From positions 41,095,385 through 41,159,384 of the forward strand of contig NC_088295.1 in assembly GCF_032854445.1 (NCBI RefSeq): DNA of 64,000 bases, written 5' to 3'. The notes beneath the pieces are model-generated. The model saw only the letters and a program-made list of their open reading frames with translations. It was not told the DNA's origin and did not search any database. Of this stretch, positions 32,254 through 46,500 are shown piece by piece. Made by a program: the position numbers and the translations under genes. Source of the stretch: Liolophura sinensis. Lineage: Eukaryota > Mollusca > Polyplacophora > Chitonida > Chitonidae. The first letter of the stretch is position 1. The number at the start of each line of letters is the position of its first letter.

Positions 32254-34509
32254 AGGCAATGGATAAACCACCTGATTTCTCACCTGAGGGAAGGGAAGCA
32301 GAGCTGGAGGGGATGACAGATCCTGATGTGTCTCAGTCTTCTGGCAGTGACAGACAGGGAATGGATAGCTCTGATACAAGTCTGAACATACAGGACCTTG
32401 ACCCTGCAGGTACTTACATTCAGAGTAGTATATTAATTTACCTACTTTAAACAAGTGAGGGAGGAGCTGCTAGATTTATCTCAGATTCAAGTAAATTTAC
32501 AAATTTTGTTTTCAGGTGAATATTCATATATGTACTTTAATTTAGCAAAATATGAAAGCACTGTCCATTGTTTTTTTTTTTTTGATTGTCATGATAACTA
32601 ATATTTTTTTGGTATCATTTTATATTTGTGTTCAGTACCGTTCTGCCTTAAGTTTTGTAAGTATGGGAAAACAAAGTAATTATAATTTGATGTAGATATT
32701 TCTTTCCTGTTTTAGCCTTGTGTAATCTGATAACCAGAGTAGGGTCAGTACCTCCTTTATCCCCACTCTGCGACACCCCCTCCTCCCAGCAATACTCCAG
32801 TCCCGAGACGGTCACATCTACCTCAGAGGACTACTCCACTGCAGACACCTCCTGGCAGAGTCCACCCATGAAGAATATGGGTGGGATAGGAGATCAAGGC
32901 CTTCTACGAGATGACCCTTGGCTGTCAAGCATGCCCAGAGGAGTAGGGGAAGGCATGGAGTCAGAGGTGGTTTGAACAGCTTCAATTTCAGAAAAATCCT
33001 TGCGTAAATAATGTAGCATAAAATACCTTACCAACATGTGCATTAGTAATTAAAATCTGTTTTGACGAATTAAAAAACAAAACAAAAAACAAAACAATAA
33101 GAAAACAACTGAAGCACCGTCACTATGCAAAAGAAAAAAAACTGTTTATGAATTTCTTAGCCTGTGGCCAGTAATGTTGCCTGACTCTTTATAGGGCCTT
33201 ATCAACTATAATCATGCTCTTGCTGGTTCGACCGGAGCTTTAAGTTAGGAGGTTTGTCAGATATTTGGCAGAATTTAGTGGTTATATCCAGTAAATACAG
33301 TTTTGGTTAATACCAATCAATTTTAGCATGTTCCTTTCTAGCTTCATGCTGACTTGATTGCCATATTTTTGTGAAAATTATGATAAATTTGTGAAAATAT
33401 CATTTACCTGATGATGTATGGTAGTCTACTTTAGGCTTTTTTCCACATGCATGTAAACCAATGTTTGGAATAGGCAAATGTCTTAATTTGTTAAATATTT
33501 AAAAAAAATAAAAGCTGTCAAATACATAAAAGCTCCGGACTGTCAAAGGTTTGAAATGTCTAGTTTTTGCTTGAATTCTTTCCTACGTATGTAAACTGCA
33601 GCATAAGACAGTCAAAACTTTTGCGCTTGTTGTTCAGGTTCTTTCAAGTGGAGTGTTGTACTTTTGTGTAAAATACATTCACATATGGTACACAATCACT
33701 ACACTACACTTTCATACTTTTATGTAGCCTGCAGCTCCCCATTTAACATATAGTTTAATGATGATTAAATGCGGGTTTGTTCTGTGAACGGTTAGGTCTA
33801 AAGTAAGGAAAGTATTAGCTGGGAAACTGAACACTTTAATGTCTAGAACATCTCCATGTATGTCTGCTCATTCTTATATTCTGAATGTGAGGTTATTCTG
33901 ATTGTCCAGGATGGTGGTAAAGGCAACAGTGGGGCCCGACCAAAAGACAGACAACACATGACCCGTCACAAGCGCAGGGAGCTGCTGGAGAAGCAGTCCA
34001 GTGGAGAGAGTGGGGATGAAGGGATCATCTCACAGCTTAAGCTATTGGTAAGTTCTTTGCTCTTATACATGTTGATGTCTTGAATTGTAGACCAAAAAAA
34101 GTAGCATATGATGTACAGCAGTTAGACTCTGTGTTAGACTCAAAATTAAATAGTACCATAGGATTCCTACTTTTTTTAAATATTAAACATTGAAATTCTA
34201 AATGCCACAGCTGTAAGTTAATAAAAATTACTTAAAAATAGCTGGATTTATCAAAGTTTTTTATTACTGACTTTGAAATTATCACATTATTTAGACCATA
34301 TAGTATATATTTTTAACAATGCCTTTATTGAACATGATTGATTTTTTTGTGATAAGTAACTTGTGAATATGTTTGTTGATTTATTTGATTGGTGTTTTAC
34401 GCTGTGCTCAAGAGTATTTCACTTATACAACAAAAATGCATCTCCTTATTCCCTGTGCTATGTCTTTGTAGGCTTTAGTTGAAAAAAAAGAAGAGACACC
34501 ATCCAGTGG
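32254..34509 (+). CDS. HDAC6: HDAC6 N-terminal disordered region (exons 1-4)
   Basis: The first two exons are acidic and rich in Ser, Pro and Thr. The third carries a basic cluster (R-H-K-R-R) and an S-S-G-E-S-G-D-E segment. The fourth is a 38-nt exon. Basic and leucine-rich motifs in this part of vertebrate HDAC6 act in nuclear import/export and tubulin binding. I do not see a clear equivalent beyond the basic cluster. The donor of exon 2 (GTGGTT at 32967) is weak, but phases fit. Confidence 0.85.
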
Positions 34510-37500
34510 GTAAGTCATAGCTCTCGTTGTAGTAGTAGTTTACTCCATGTACACTGTCATTCATGGCCCAGTTTTTGTAGTCAGTTAATTGATTTCATTA
34601 CTGCTGTATTTAGATGTTTAACAAAAGTGTTTATTATAACTACCCTGTTCTCTCCAGATAACCTTTTATTACACTTGATCAATCAACAGCATTTGATGAC
34701 TTAATTTTGTATGTTTGTTTCTGATCCAGGACAGGGTTTTACTACGATGAAATCTTCACCAAACATAAGAATGAGTGGGATGAAAATTACCCTGAATGCC
34801 CGGAGCGAGTGTCAGAACCATTTGCTAGGTGCTGTGAGCTGGGACTGGTGGACAGGTGTGAGAAAGTACAGGTGAGAAAGATGTACAGCAAGTTGTGTCT
34901 GTGATATGTGTACCATGGGTGTAGGATCTGCGGGTTACACATGGGCAGGATGTCTGTTGTGACTCATACTGAAATAATGGTGAAAGCTATGTTCAGTAGC
35001 ATGTGACCAATGAAATACAAGTCATGAAGTCATAGACAGTTGTTGCAAATTTTGGCTGTGCATGTATATACATATATGTCATCATTTTGGCTTAAATCGG
35101 TGTAGGCCTAAAAATTGCGTTCAAGGACTAAGGCAAGATTAATCCAAGGCAACCTGTTTCCCACCCTAATTTCCTCTCACCATAGTGAAACCCAAAGCAC
35201 TAATAAAAATTTTAAACTCCAAGCACTCACCATAATGGTGGCTGCCACTGTACAAGTGAAATATTCTTCAGTTCAGCGTAAAACACCAAGCAACAAAGTA
35301 AATAAATCAGTGGCTTTTGTGATGTTTTTTTTTTTTCTACAGGGCAAATTTGGCAGAGTTTTGGGTGTAAATATATCTTCCTTTGTTTTAATAATGGAAA
35401 GTTACTTTTGACACTTGTTTATGTTAGACAAGAACTTTTGAACTGTGTCCCATATGGATTGATCTCAGTCATGATGTCACCTGATTTATATCACAGATTA
35501 CCTATGGCACGGAGGATCTCATTAAAACTGTGCACACAGATCACTATTTGGAAAAGATGAAGACTACAGTGAATATGACAGTAGAGGAGCTTAGGGACCT
35601 CTCACAGCAGTATGACTCTGTTTACTTTAATAATGTAAGTATTTAGGGTACACCATACTGTCCAAAAAAAGTAAGAATGGTACAAAGTATAAATAGAATG
35701 ACCCTGGTCAGAATATGAAAAAAAGACATAATGTTATAACAGATTGTTTTGTCTTCTGTGTATTGCTGTAAAAGTATCTGGTGTAAGGTTTTTCTTGTTT
35801 TTTTTTTGTATCCTTAAAACAAAAATTACTCAGTAAATGAAGTGACATTATCCTGTGTTGAAAGCATGCATACCATGAAAGTTTGCAAAATTCTTGTCTG
35901 TGTTTCAGATGACTTACGAATGTTCTTTGGTTGCACTGGGAGGAGTGGTCGAACTAATGACAAGGATTTTACACAATAAGGTAAGGCGGGCATGAAAATA
36001 AAGGCTATCACCATGCTTGTATGGAAATATAGAAGTAAATAGTTACCTTTCCATATAATTTAAAGGATATATAAAACACAAGTGGGAAATGATGGTTGTA
36101 AAGGATTATTATTTATGCTAGTAACAAAGACATGAATAAAAGAGTTCAACACAGCTTTCATTTTGGGGCATTTTTTATGATGCCTGTTCATACTTGTTTT
36201 CAGTCTGTACTCAGGAATATCCAAGAAGTGACCATCACTTGCATGCGGGGACGCACAGGTGCAGTCTATTTGGCTTAAAGTTAGAATGGAGTTGTTCTCC
36301 ATGAAAAAAGACAATTGTGGCTTTACCGTTTGTGATATCAAAACCTTGTAAACTAAGTGCCTGATTTTAGCACAGAATCATTGTATCATCTGCATGTACA
36401 ATGTAAAGTTTTTCTGGCATTATTATAGTTGCTGATTTCTTTTTTTCAGCTGAGGAATGGTTTTGCTCTAATCAGGTAAACACTGTTTCAATACAAGGCT
36501 AATATATTTTTCCAGGTGTCATTTGTAAATTATGTCAAAATCAGCTTTTAATATTATCAGCCATTTCCAATTTACCCAACTTGGTCAGACTGAAAAAAAA
36601 AATGTTAATTTAGATAACTACAGGTTATAATACCAAACTTCTGGTAATACATTTAAGAGTTTTGATCTTGTGAAGAAAACAAATAAGAAATTGGATAAAT
36701 GTGCTGGAGTCTTGTAAAAGTCACTTGCATATGTTTTTATAATTACCGGTGCCCAAAATTTTGTCCACCACTGAATTACTCATTTTGCTTAATTCTGGGA
36801 ATTTTGTTTGTCTTAAAAGATGTTTTGAGGTGTGTTTGGATTATATCACTCGAGAAAAATTAGATTTCTGCGTCAAGAGTAATACTTTATTTATCTGTAG
36901 AATGCACTTTTTGAATGAAAGTTTAGGTCAGAATGCGCTATTAATTTTTCCGCTGCAGACCCCCAGGTCACCATGCTGAGGAAGACATGGCCTGTGGCTA
37001 CTGCATGTTCAACAGTGTGGCTATAGCTGCTAGGCTTGCTGTAGAGAGTATGGGCTTGGAGAGGTAAGCTCAGACACAAACAGCATCTTATCATACCTGA
37101 TCTCAGACTTGTTTACTGCAGGTGCTACGAAATTCTGCCTTCTGTATTTTGAGAGAAGGGATTTAGCTCTTTCAATGTATTCAAACTAGCGCTGTGAGTT
37201 CAAAGTCAGCTCATGCTGACTTCCTCTCCAGCTGTAAGTGGGAAGGTCTACCAGCAATCTGCGGATGGTCGTGGGTTTCCCCCGGGCTGTGCCTGGTCTC
37301 CTCCCACCATAATGCTGGCCGCCGCCGTGAAATACTCTTGAGCACGGCGCAAAACACCAATCAAATAATTAAATAAATAAAGTATTCAAACTGGTAGTAG
37401 GTCTGGTAGAACTAGTTAGCAACCAGCAGGTATTGGAAATGACCTTAGAGGGATTATTATGGACCATTGCAGACATAAAAGTGATCCAGTTCATTACATT

Positions 37501-40500
37501 ACCTTTGCTTCAGATCATGTACCTTGTTTGTTGGGGACTAACCGGACCATATAATGCTATATGGCCAGACCATATAATGCTGTATGGCCAGACCATATAA
37601 TGCTATATGGCCAGACCATATAATGCTGTATGACCAGTAACTTCATGCATTATTTGTTAAATAGTTAATTGTAAATATAGTACAATGATAATAATATAAT
37701 ATACTAATGGTTTAGTCACAGATTTGTTGTCGTACACATCTTATTAGATTAGTGTACATTGACAGCCTGAACAAATGTGACTTTATATTGTCCTTTTTCA
37801 CAATAAATCAGCTGTGGTTCAATCAATTTATTAATGTAACTTGCAGGAACTGATGTTAAAGATTGATAACGTTTGATTCCTTTGGCAGGGTTTTAATCAT
37901 AGATTGGGATGTCCATCATGGTCAGGCTACACAGAAGACATTTTATGATGATCCAAGGTAATATTAAACTCAGCTTGATGAACATAGATAAAACAATATT
38001 CAGACTATATTCTTCTTGTAAGATTTTGCCATGTTGGGTAAACCTATGTATAATACCTTTGCTGGGAAAATGATACTTTTGCATTTGTCAATGTGTGTTT
38101 TCTTATTGCTCTCGGTTCTCTGTTTGATAAGTCTTCAGAAACTTTGTTTCTTCTTTTATGTTTCTGATTCAAAACATGACAATTTCTGAGGCTATTTTTG
38201 ACCTCATTTGCCTTCAACAAAAATAGGATAGGATATAAGGTATAAAAAATGTATTATGATGATATTCTTTTTGCATGCATATATATACTGTGTGTTGGCA
38301 GGGTATTGTACTTTTCCATCCATCGTTATGAATATGGTAATTTCTGGCCGTCATTGAGGGAGTCAGACTATGACTATATAGGGGAGGGTGACGGGAAAGG
38401 CTACAACATCAACGTCCCCTTGAATAAAGTATGTTGTAAAGTTGTTATTCAGACCTTCTTAATCATGGTTTTCATAATCGGCTTGCATTTGTTGGATTTC
38501 TTAAGGAAAGAAAAGATCCATGTAAAAGTAATTTTTTTTTTACTGTAGATGTATGAAATAAAACATAGTCACTTTAATAGTGAGAAATGTCTGCATTTGT
38601 GAGTTGTATGCTTGAATCAAGCTTCTGTTGCTTTGACTGCAGCTTCAGGTCAGGGGGATAGTCAATTAGATAAGCCCTGTTTTTCCTCAGCCCATTAACC
38701 TATCCCCAGTTGTGTAAGTTGTGTAAACTCCAGTCAGTTAAATGAACCAATTTTTTTTTTTATGAGTCAATCACTGTGGTCTGTTATAATGAGAGCATTT
38801 ACTTCAGTCCCTAAATGGGCCAGATTAAATACACTTAATAAGGCCTATCATACCCACAACCCACGTCAGCCGGTAAACTGTAATAATACCAGTCTTCACT
38901 TTTACATGCTCTCAGTCTTTTTTTCTCTAGACAGGGATGACCAACTCAGACTATCTTGCTATTTTCCAACAAGTTCTTCTTCCAGTGGCCTATGAGGTGA
39001 GCGAAAAACATTTTTATGTGAACAACAAATAAGAAAAAAAAAGTAACAAAAGCAACTCCTATGAATGTTTTCAGTTTTGGTCTAGCCTGTGTCAAATCTT
39101 TAGCATTGGCATGATATTTGGTATTGATGAAAGAAATAAATATGGTTAAATCTTACTTCTTAACAGCGGTTTTTGTTAGAAATGTATGAGTTGTTTGTTA
39201 AAACTGTGATGACTCCACCTGTACATACTATCACAGTGACAAATCAGTTAATATTTTGAGAGCTTCTATGTGCACCCATTTCAAGAAAAAGTGATGAGTG
39301 ACAAAAATTAATAAAAGTTCATTCATGTGATTGATTGCTAACATTTCAGTTCAGCCCACAGCTTGTTTTGGTGTCAGCTGGTTACGATGCCGTCTTGGGA
39401 TGTCCAGAGGTAGAGCAATAAGGGGAGGCAACCCTGAGAGCCAGTGTCAAATATTAGCCACATGCAAGATGAGAATCTTTTAAATATGATTTGTTGCAGG
39501 TGTATGTTGAAGTTATACAACATTGAAATGTCATCCCCCGATGGATACATATATGTGTGTATTTAAACATTTGTCGTAGCCTAAAAGTTACCTTTTAACT
39601 CTGATTTAAATTTTTCTACAGTTGTTATCTCAAATTCAGAATTGTGACTGCGTCTATGGTGATAAGCCATTCAAAAATGACTTAAAACCCAATTTTTAGG
39701 ACATTCCATTTTGATGGACTGTATTAATTGTCACTCAAAAATGTTAAGGTCACCATCTCAACAATAAAAAGGCTTTAGGCTCAGCCTTTATTCAAGGATG
39801 GTTTAATGACGTGTAGAGAATAGTCTTCTGTGGTGTGGTTTAATGGCTGGCATTGGCTCTCTCAGGTATACCTGAATGTACTCTCATTGTGACGTGTATT
39901 TGTAGTCAGGCTATTTATGGCATGTTTTGTTTTGTTAGTTCTCACCAGAGCTAGTTCTTGTTTCTTGTGGAATGGACTGTGCAATGGGAGACCAAAAGGT
40001 ACTGGTTTATTCTCTGGTGTATACCCGTTGCATGCCTGTTATTTAATGAATGTCTGTATACATTTGCCCCTAATCTTAGTCCATATGGTGACCAGAGTCT
40101 GGGGATTGGAGTTGAGAAATTCAGCAATTTTTGGTAACTTTTGATATGGGAAGAGAGTATATAAACATACATGTACATGCATGTGACAGCCTTTATATCA
40201 CTGTTGCAAAGCAAAATTGTGTATTGCAGTAATGACGGAAAGTTCTGATGTTTAGTTGGTATTGCATATCATGTCGTTTTAGGCTTTGGATGCACCGCCT
40301 CCCCTGAATGCAATTAGGTCATCTTGATCTTATTAGTGTGCACTTGCTTACCACTGTTGCTGTTGTGATCTGATTAATTTATGTTCCCTCCTTGTACAGA
40401 TTTTGTAAGTGTGCATGTCAAGGGATATGGTGAAGGTCACTCTCAAATTTAGTTTGTTGTATTCAAGGTCTGAGGCCTGGGTTACCTTTTTTGTGTGTTA

Positions 40501-43500
40501 ATGTTTTTAAACTGGTTGGTAACACTTTATTGTGTGACTTTTTATCCCAACATCCCAATGTATGTTTATTGTTTAAGGACAGTAGATTTTTAGAAACAAA
40601 TATGTTTTTGTGGTGTAAATATATTGGTAACATCAGTTAGCCTTGAAGATCTCAAATCTATAAGAAAATGTTACAAATGATAAGGAAAAATGTAAACATG
40701 TCCAAATCTTATGGAGCAGTAGAGCAGTTTCTAGAGGATTTTTTCCAATTTGCACGTTAACCTGTACACTAACAAACCTTTGAACGTGCTCATTTCAGGG
40801 TGAGATGGAAGTTACACCTGCCTGCTTTCCCCATTTGCTTCACATGGTATCTTCCTTGGCTGAAGGTCGGGTGTGTGTTGTTTTAGAGGTGAGCATCTAT
40901 AGAATTTTTTAGTGGACAAAACTACTCCGATAAATCAAGCATTCTACAACTTAAAATGAAGTGTTTAGATACAAATGTTATATTTACTCAGGTATATGTT
41001 GGTGGTGAGGACTTGTCTCAAGGATATGTGAATGACTTGGCCTGAAGTTGACAGGTCATTGAGCATTGTTGTTTCACAACACAAAAATGAATTGCAGTGG
41101 AATCCATAAAATTACAGAATGGTAGAAATCCTGTAAAAATTAACTGGTTCAATGTTTTTTTGATTTTGCTTTTTGCATTTATTCTTTTGAAACCCATTGT
41201 CAGATCACTGACTTGTACAGTTGAAATCAGGGTCTCTGTGGCCAAGTAGTTGTCGTGCTAGAATGAGGCAAGGATCCTCTCACCAGTGTGGTCATTGTGA
41301 GTTCAAGTGCAGCTCATGCTGACTCCCTCCCCAGTGTACATGTATGTGGGATGGTGTGTTAGCAACCTGCGTATGGTTGTGGGTTCCCCTGGGCTCTGTT
41401 CGGTTTCCTCTCATAGTAATGCTTGTTGACAGTGTGTAAGTGAAATATTCACTGCATTAAACACCAATGATATCAATAAATAGAGTAGAAGTCATAAATC
41501 CTGTATTCCTCCTGTGAAATATGTGTGTGTGGCATAAATAGGAAACACAGTTTTGTCTGCTTTCAGGGAGGATATTGTCTCAAATCTCTCTCAGAGAGTG
41601 TGGCTTTAACTGTCCGTGGGTTGCTAGGCGACCCGTGTCCTGTGATAGGTAAACAGGAGGAACCTAGTCAGAGGTAAGTAATGTGAGAGTTGTCAGCAAT
41701 AAGACTGATGGCCCAGACAGTTTATTTATGTCTTTATAGATGTAAAATCAAACTCACTGTTCATGTATTTCAGTATTAGTAAGTTTCATGATCTAGGAAA
41801 TGGCAGTTGTGCAGTGTGATTTTTATTAACCAAGAAAAGGCCCAATTCACTTAGATTTCATACAGAACAAGTGCCAGTGTATCAATGATTCCACCCAAAA
41901 AGCTCTGATGCACTATGAATTTCATTTAAATGTAAAGGGTCACTGCACTGTGGATTTTATCCAAGAAGTTCTGGCGCACCCTGATTTCATGGTTAACTGA
42001 AGGTCTATCCCATTGTTTTCAGTATAACAGAATCAATCCTGAATGTGATCAAGGGGGTACAGCCGTACTGGAAGTGTTTTCAGTATCAGCAGGGTGACAG
42101 CTTCTCAGACACCTGCCCCTACCCAGAGGTCAATACCTGGCCACCTAAGTGAGTACACCTCTCTTTACTTAGTGGCTACCAAAATGAGTAGACCTGTCCT
42201 TACCCAGAGGTCAACACTTGACTGCCTGAGTGAGTACACCTGTCCTTACCCAGAGGTCAACACTTGGCTACCTGAGTGAGTGCACCTGCCCTTACCCAGA
42301 GGTCAACACTTGGCTACCTAAGTGAGTACACCTGTCCTTACCCAGAGGTCAACACTTGGTTACCTAAGTGAGTACACCTGTCCTTACCCAGAGGTCAACA
42401 CTTGGTTACCTAACTGAGTACACCAGTTCTTACCCAGTGGTCAACACCTGGCCACCTAAGTGAGTACATTTGTGAACTTGTGTGAAATAGCCAACATCCC
42501 ATTACACTTGGGTATTGCATTGCTTGAATTTACCATAATCTTTTTGATGAAGGATTTTCTTTATCAGCTCAGAACATTTGTTAATCTAGTCAGCGCCCCC
42601 AGTGGCATGGCTGATGAGTTGTTTGGTTGCCTAAGCGCTGGGCCAGCACCTCTAGGATGTGTATCAGGTGATTTTCATTTCTATAAAGACATGAGACAAA
42701 ATCTGCTGGACATTACAGTACTTTTCCTTTAGCAACTATCTGACTATCCAAACGTCATTTGATTAAGATGGAAGCAAATTTCCAGATTCACATCTAGGAT
42801 ATCCGTATAAAGTGATCTGAGCTTAAAACCATCTTATCTTCCCTGTATTCTTGTACCTGTTTATACTTCATAACATTTTTTTGCATTAAACACCTTTAAG
42901 ATAAGAGGAGAGGGTTGCTGGGAATTAATGTGTTGTTTTGTATTCCCTAAGGCAGGGTATCATCTTTTCCACCCCAGAGAACAGACCTGAGAAATATGAT
43001 CTTACTGATTATGCCAGGCATGATGTATCTGTGATAAAGGCCATGTCTGAGAGAATAGACCAACTGATAGAGTTTACCTCGCTCCAAGTTGCTCCTTTCA
43101 GGTAAGACCAATCAAGATGGTATTGCATTGGAAAAATCTGAAAATCTGATAGCAGCTAAAGCCACATTCACACTTTAGACTCGACACATCAAATGCGTCT
43201 GGTAGAAACACAAATATGACTTGCGCTATTTCATGTGTTTGTAGCATTCAGCAGATCATCACCTGCACATGGCTTATTAAATAGATTTGTCCTATTTTCA
43301 TTTCATGTATGGAGTTGGACGAGTGGATTCGGTTGTGGCTTAAGTATTATTTCAGACCTCAAGCAGTCAGGAAAAGTAGAAATGTTGTTTCAATAGCAAA
43401 TGATAATAGATTGTCAGTTAATTTTTGCAAGGGTCAAACCAATATAACATGGAATATTGAAAATTGGTTTTGAAAATTTCAGGTGTGTTGGTTTATGTAA

Positions 43501-46500
43501 AACTTGTCATTTTTCTTGTCTGATACTATTTATTACAGAACCTGTTTGGTCTTTGATCCAGACATGAGAGCACATAAAAACCATGTTGATTCGTGAGTAT
43601 ATATATTGATTATTCCCATAAACGTTGAGATTGAGACATACCGAAGGCTAGTAATTTATGGTGTATTGTTTGTTGCACCATGTGCGTTAAAGTTTAATTT
43701 CATTGGTGATGACCTGCGTGTGTGTTAATATTATCAAATTCATGACCTTCACATCTCTTTTCTGTATTAGAATCTATGTTACGGTAAATATCAAAGTCCT
43801 CAATGTGTTTGAATATTTGTGTCTGCAACAGGCAGGCGTTGTTATACTACCAAGTCTAAGTTAGGTCAACCTAATCAAACAGTCAACTTTTAAGAATGAA
43901 ATAATGTAATCCTCCCACACACAAGTCAGCTCTGTGAAATATTTATTACAGCATTTAGAGTGTCCTGCTGATAATTCGTCATGATATGAGGAAATAATAT
44001 TAAGTTAAGTTTATAAGTTACGTTACACCCAAAGCAAAGAAATTAATCTTTTGGAATATGAATCATTTACTGCTTTATTTTTGTTTTTTTTTTAGTTTCT
44101 TTTTTACTTTTTTATTATTTCTTATCTCTGCCTAATACAGCCAGTCATGTATAGTAGTATGATTTAAGGTTTTGGATTTAAATATTTATTATAACAGTTA
44201 ACTTGCATTTACAGAGGTCATCCTGAACGACCTGACCGGATCTCTCGAATCTTTGACCGACATGTGGAGTTAGGCCTCTTCCAGAAGTGTCTCAGAGTGA
44301 AGGTAGAGCTTTTGGGTTGAAGGGTTTATTTGGTAATGGTAAACAAAACCACATTCAACATGTGGTTTGGTTGGAAATTAATATGAATGTAACCAAAGCT
44401 TCATTATTATAATTTGGCCTTTCTTCCAACACTTGTTCACTATATGTTTTGGGTGGAATGTTTTGGTTGTGTCTTTAAAACAACTGCTAAAACAAATGGT
44501 CAGAAGAACTTGTATATACTTCTTTATCATAGCCTTTGGCAACAGATGTTGCAGAAGATAATAAAGCTGTGCTGTAATTCGCAGAATGTCTGCGGAAACT
44601 GACATACCGTGTATTGTCATATGATGAAGCTTCTGCCTATTTATCTGATGTACTTTCATTTACCCTAATTCATCAACCTTTTCACACAGGAAAGAGCAGC
44701 TTTTAGTGCAATATATGCACATTGTTAATTTGATTTTGGAGACAAAACTATACTGATTGTGTGGGCCAATTTCAGGACTTCACAAAAAGTACAATTGTGT
44801 CAGTCAACACAGAATAATACCTTCAGAATATGCTTGAATAAAGACCTTGCAACATACGAAAAGGTTTAAGAATTACAGTACATTCCATGTTCTTTGATGG
44901 GTAAAATGTGATATTATTTACCACACTACTACATGTATGTATATTAAAAACACATAAGTTGACAATACAACATGTATTACTGCTTTAATTGATATCATAC
45001 CAGTGTTTTTGCCCATGTTTCTACAAGTGTTCATTTTATGTAAATAGATGTATCCTACAATAACACATCTTATGATTACGTTTCTTTGATAGGCAAGGGA
45101 AGCAACTGAAGAGGAACTTGGTTTTGTTCACAGGTACTTGTTATTTTCATTTTCACTTTCTGTGACAAGCCAGTATTTATCTACAATTTTGTTAATATCT
45201 GATTCTCAACATTGTCCTGCCTCGAGGTATAAAAGTGCATATTTTAACAGAAGGAACAAAACAGTACATGTATGTAGGAGGCATCCAAATTGTGTATCAT
45301 CCAAATTCAAAGTTTCATAAATGTATGATAAGTTTTTGTACTATTTAAATTCTTCAGAAAAGCAACGAGGGCCTATTCGTACTTAGAATGAAACTGATAT
45401 GTAGTATATTTTCAACAGTGAAAATTGTCTGCTTGAGTCCCCTATTATATATTGTACATCAATTCTATTGTATTCTGAACCAGTATACCTTGAATGTTAA
45501 GGCCTTTAAACATGAAATAGTTCAAGATAACTTTTCTAAAGCTTTCTTGCCGTGATACCAAGGCTTTTACTCTGATCATAAGAGTTACTGTAGATGATCT
45601 ACATTGCAGCCAGTGTAAGTACATTTATTTGTTACATCATCAGGTCCCACTATATTGATGAAATGCAGGGGCTGGCAAGCATGTCTCCCAGAGAACTGTA
45701 CAAGCTTCAGGATGATTACAATTCTGTCTACATTTGCCAGGTAAGTACTCACCAGTTAATTAACCACCAGTTAAACCTGTAAATTGCAGTATTTCATATG
45801 TACATGTATTGTTGATTTTCCTCCTTTCCTTTATGGAAATGATGTGTACAGCTGAGCTTTGTGCAGTACCCCATACCCCCGCGTCCTCCTACCCCCCTAC
45901 CACCACCACCACCACCACCACCACCACCACCACCACACACATCTTCCTCCTCCACATACATAACAGTTCTGATGTATTCTTCCAATCTTCAGGAAAGTTA
46001 TCACTGTGCTGCTCTGGCAACTGGAGGAACCCTCAATGTGGTTGATGCTGTCCTGACAGGAAAGGTTGGTTCTGAACATTTCCTGCTTAATATATGCTAA
46101 TGCATGATTTATTGTATTTTTGATTGTTGATTAAATAGGCTTGAATTGAAGATTTCAGAGAAAAAAAATCGATATTCTTTGATCATATTATATTTCCTGT
46201 ATTTAACAAGAATGGCTCAAATTATTGGCAGTTCATGACTTCTTTTCCTTTCCCTTTTTCACTAGGCTCAAAATGGTGTGGCAATTGTCAGGTAAGTAGT
46301 TTGTAAAATGTATGATGTATTTGATAAATTGATACTTTGTAAATATAATTCTTCATGTATACATATACTCTAAATCTTATGTGAATAAAATTCTTCATGT
46401 ATACATATACTCTAAATCTTATGTGAATATAACTCTTCATACATATACTCTAAATCTTATGTGAATAAAATTCTTCATGTATACATATACTCTAAATCTT

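Noticed and set aside
42149-42465. CRISPR-like direct repeats
   Set aside because: Units are contiguous with no spacers and derive from an exon edge in an animal gene.
45794-46100. Poly-Gly, poly-Pro and poly-Thr open frames
   Set aside because: Caused by the CCA microsatellite.
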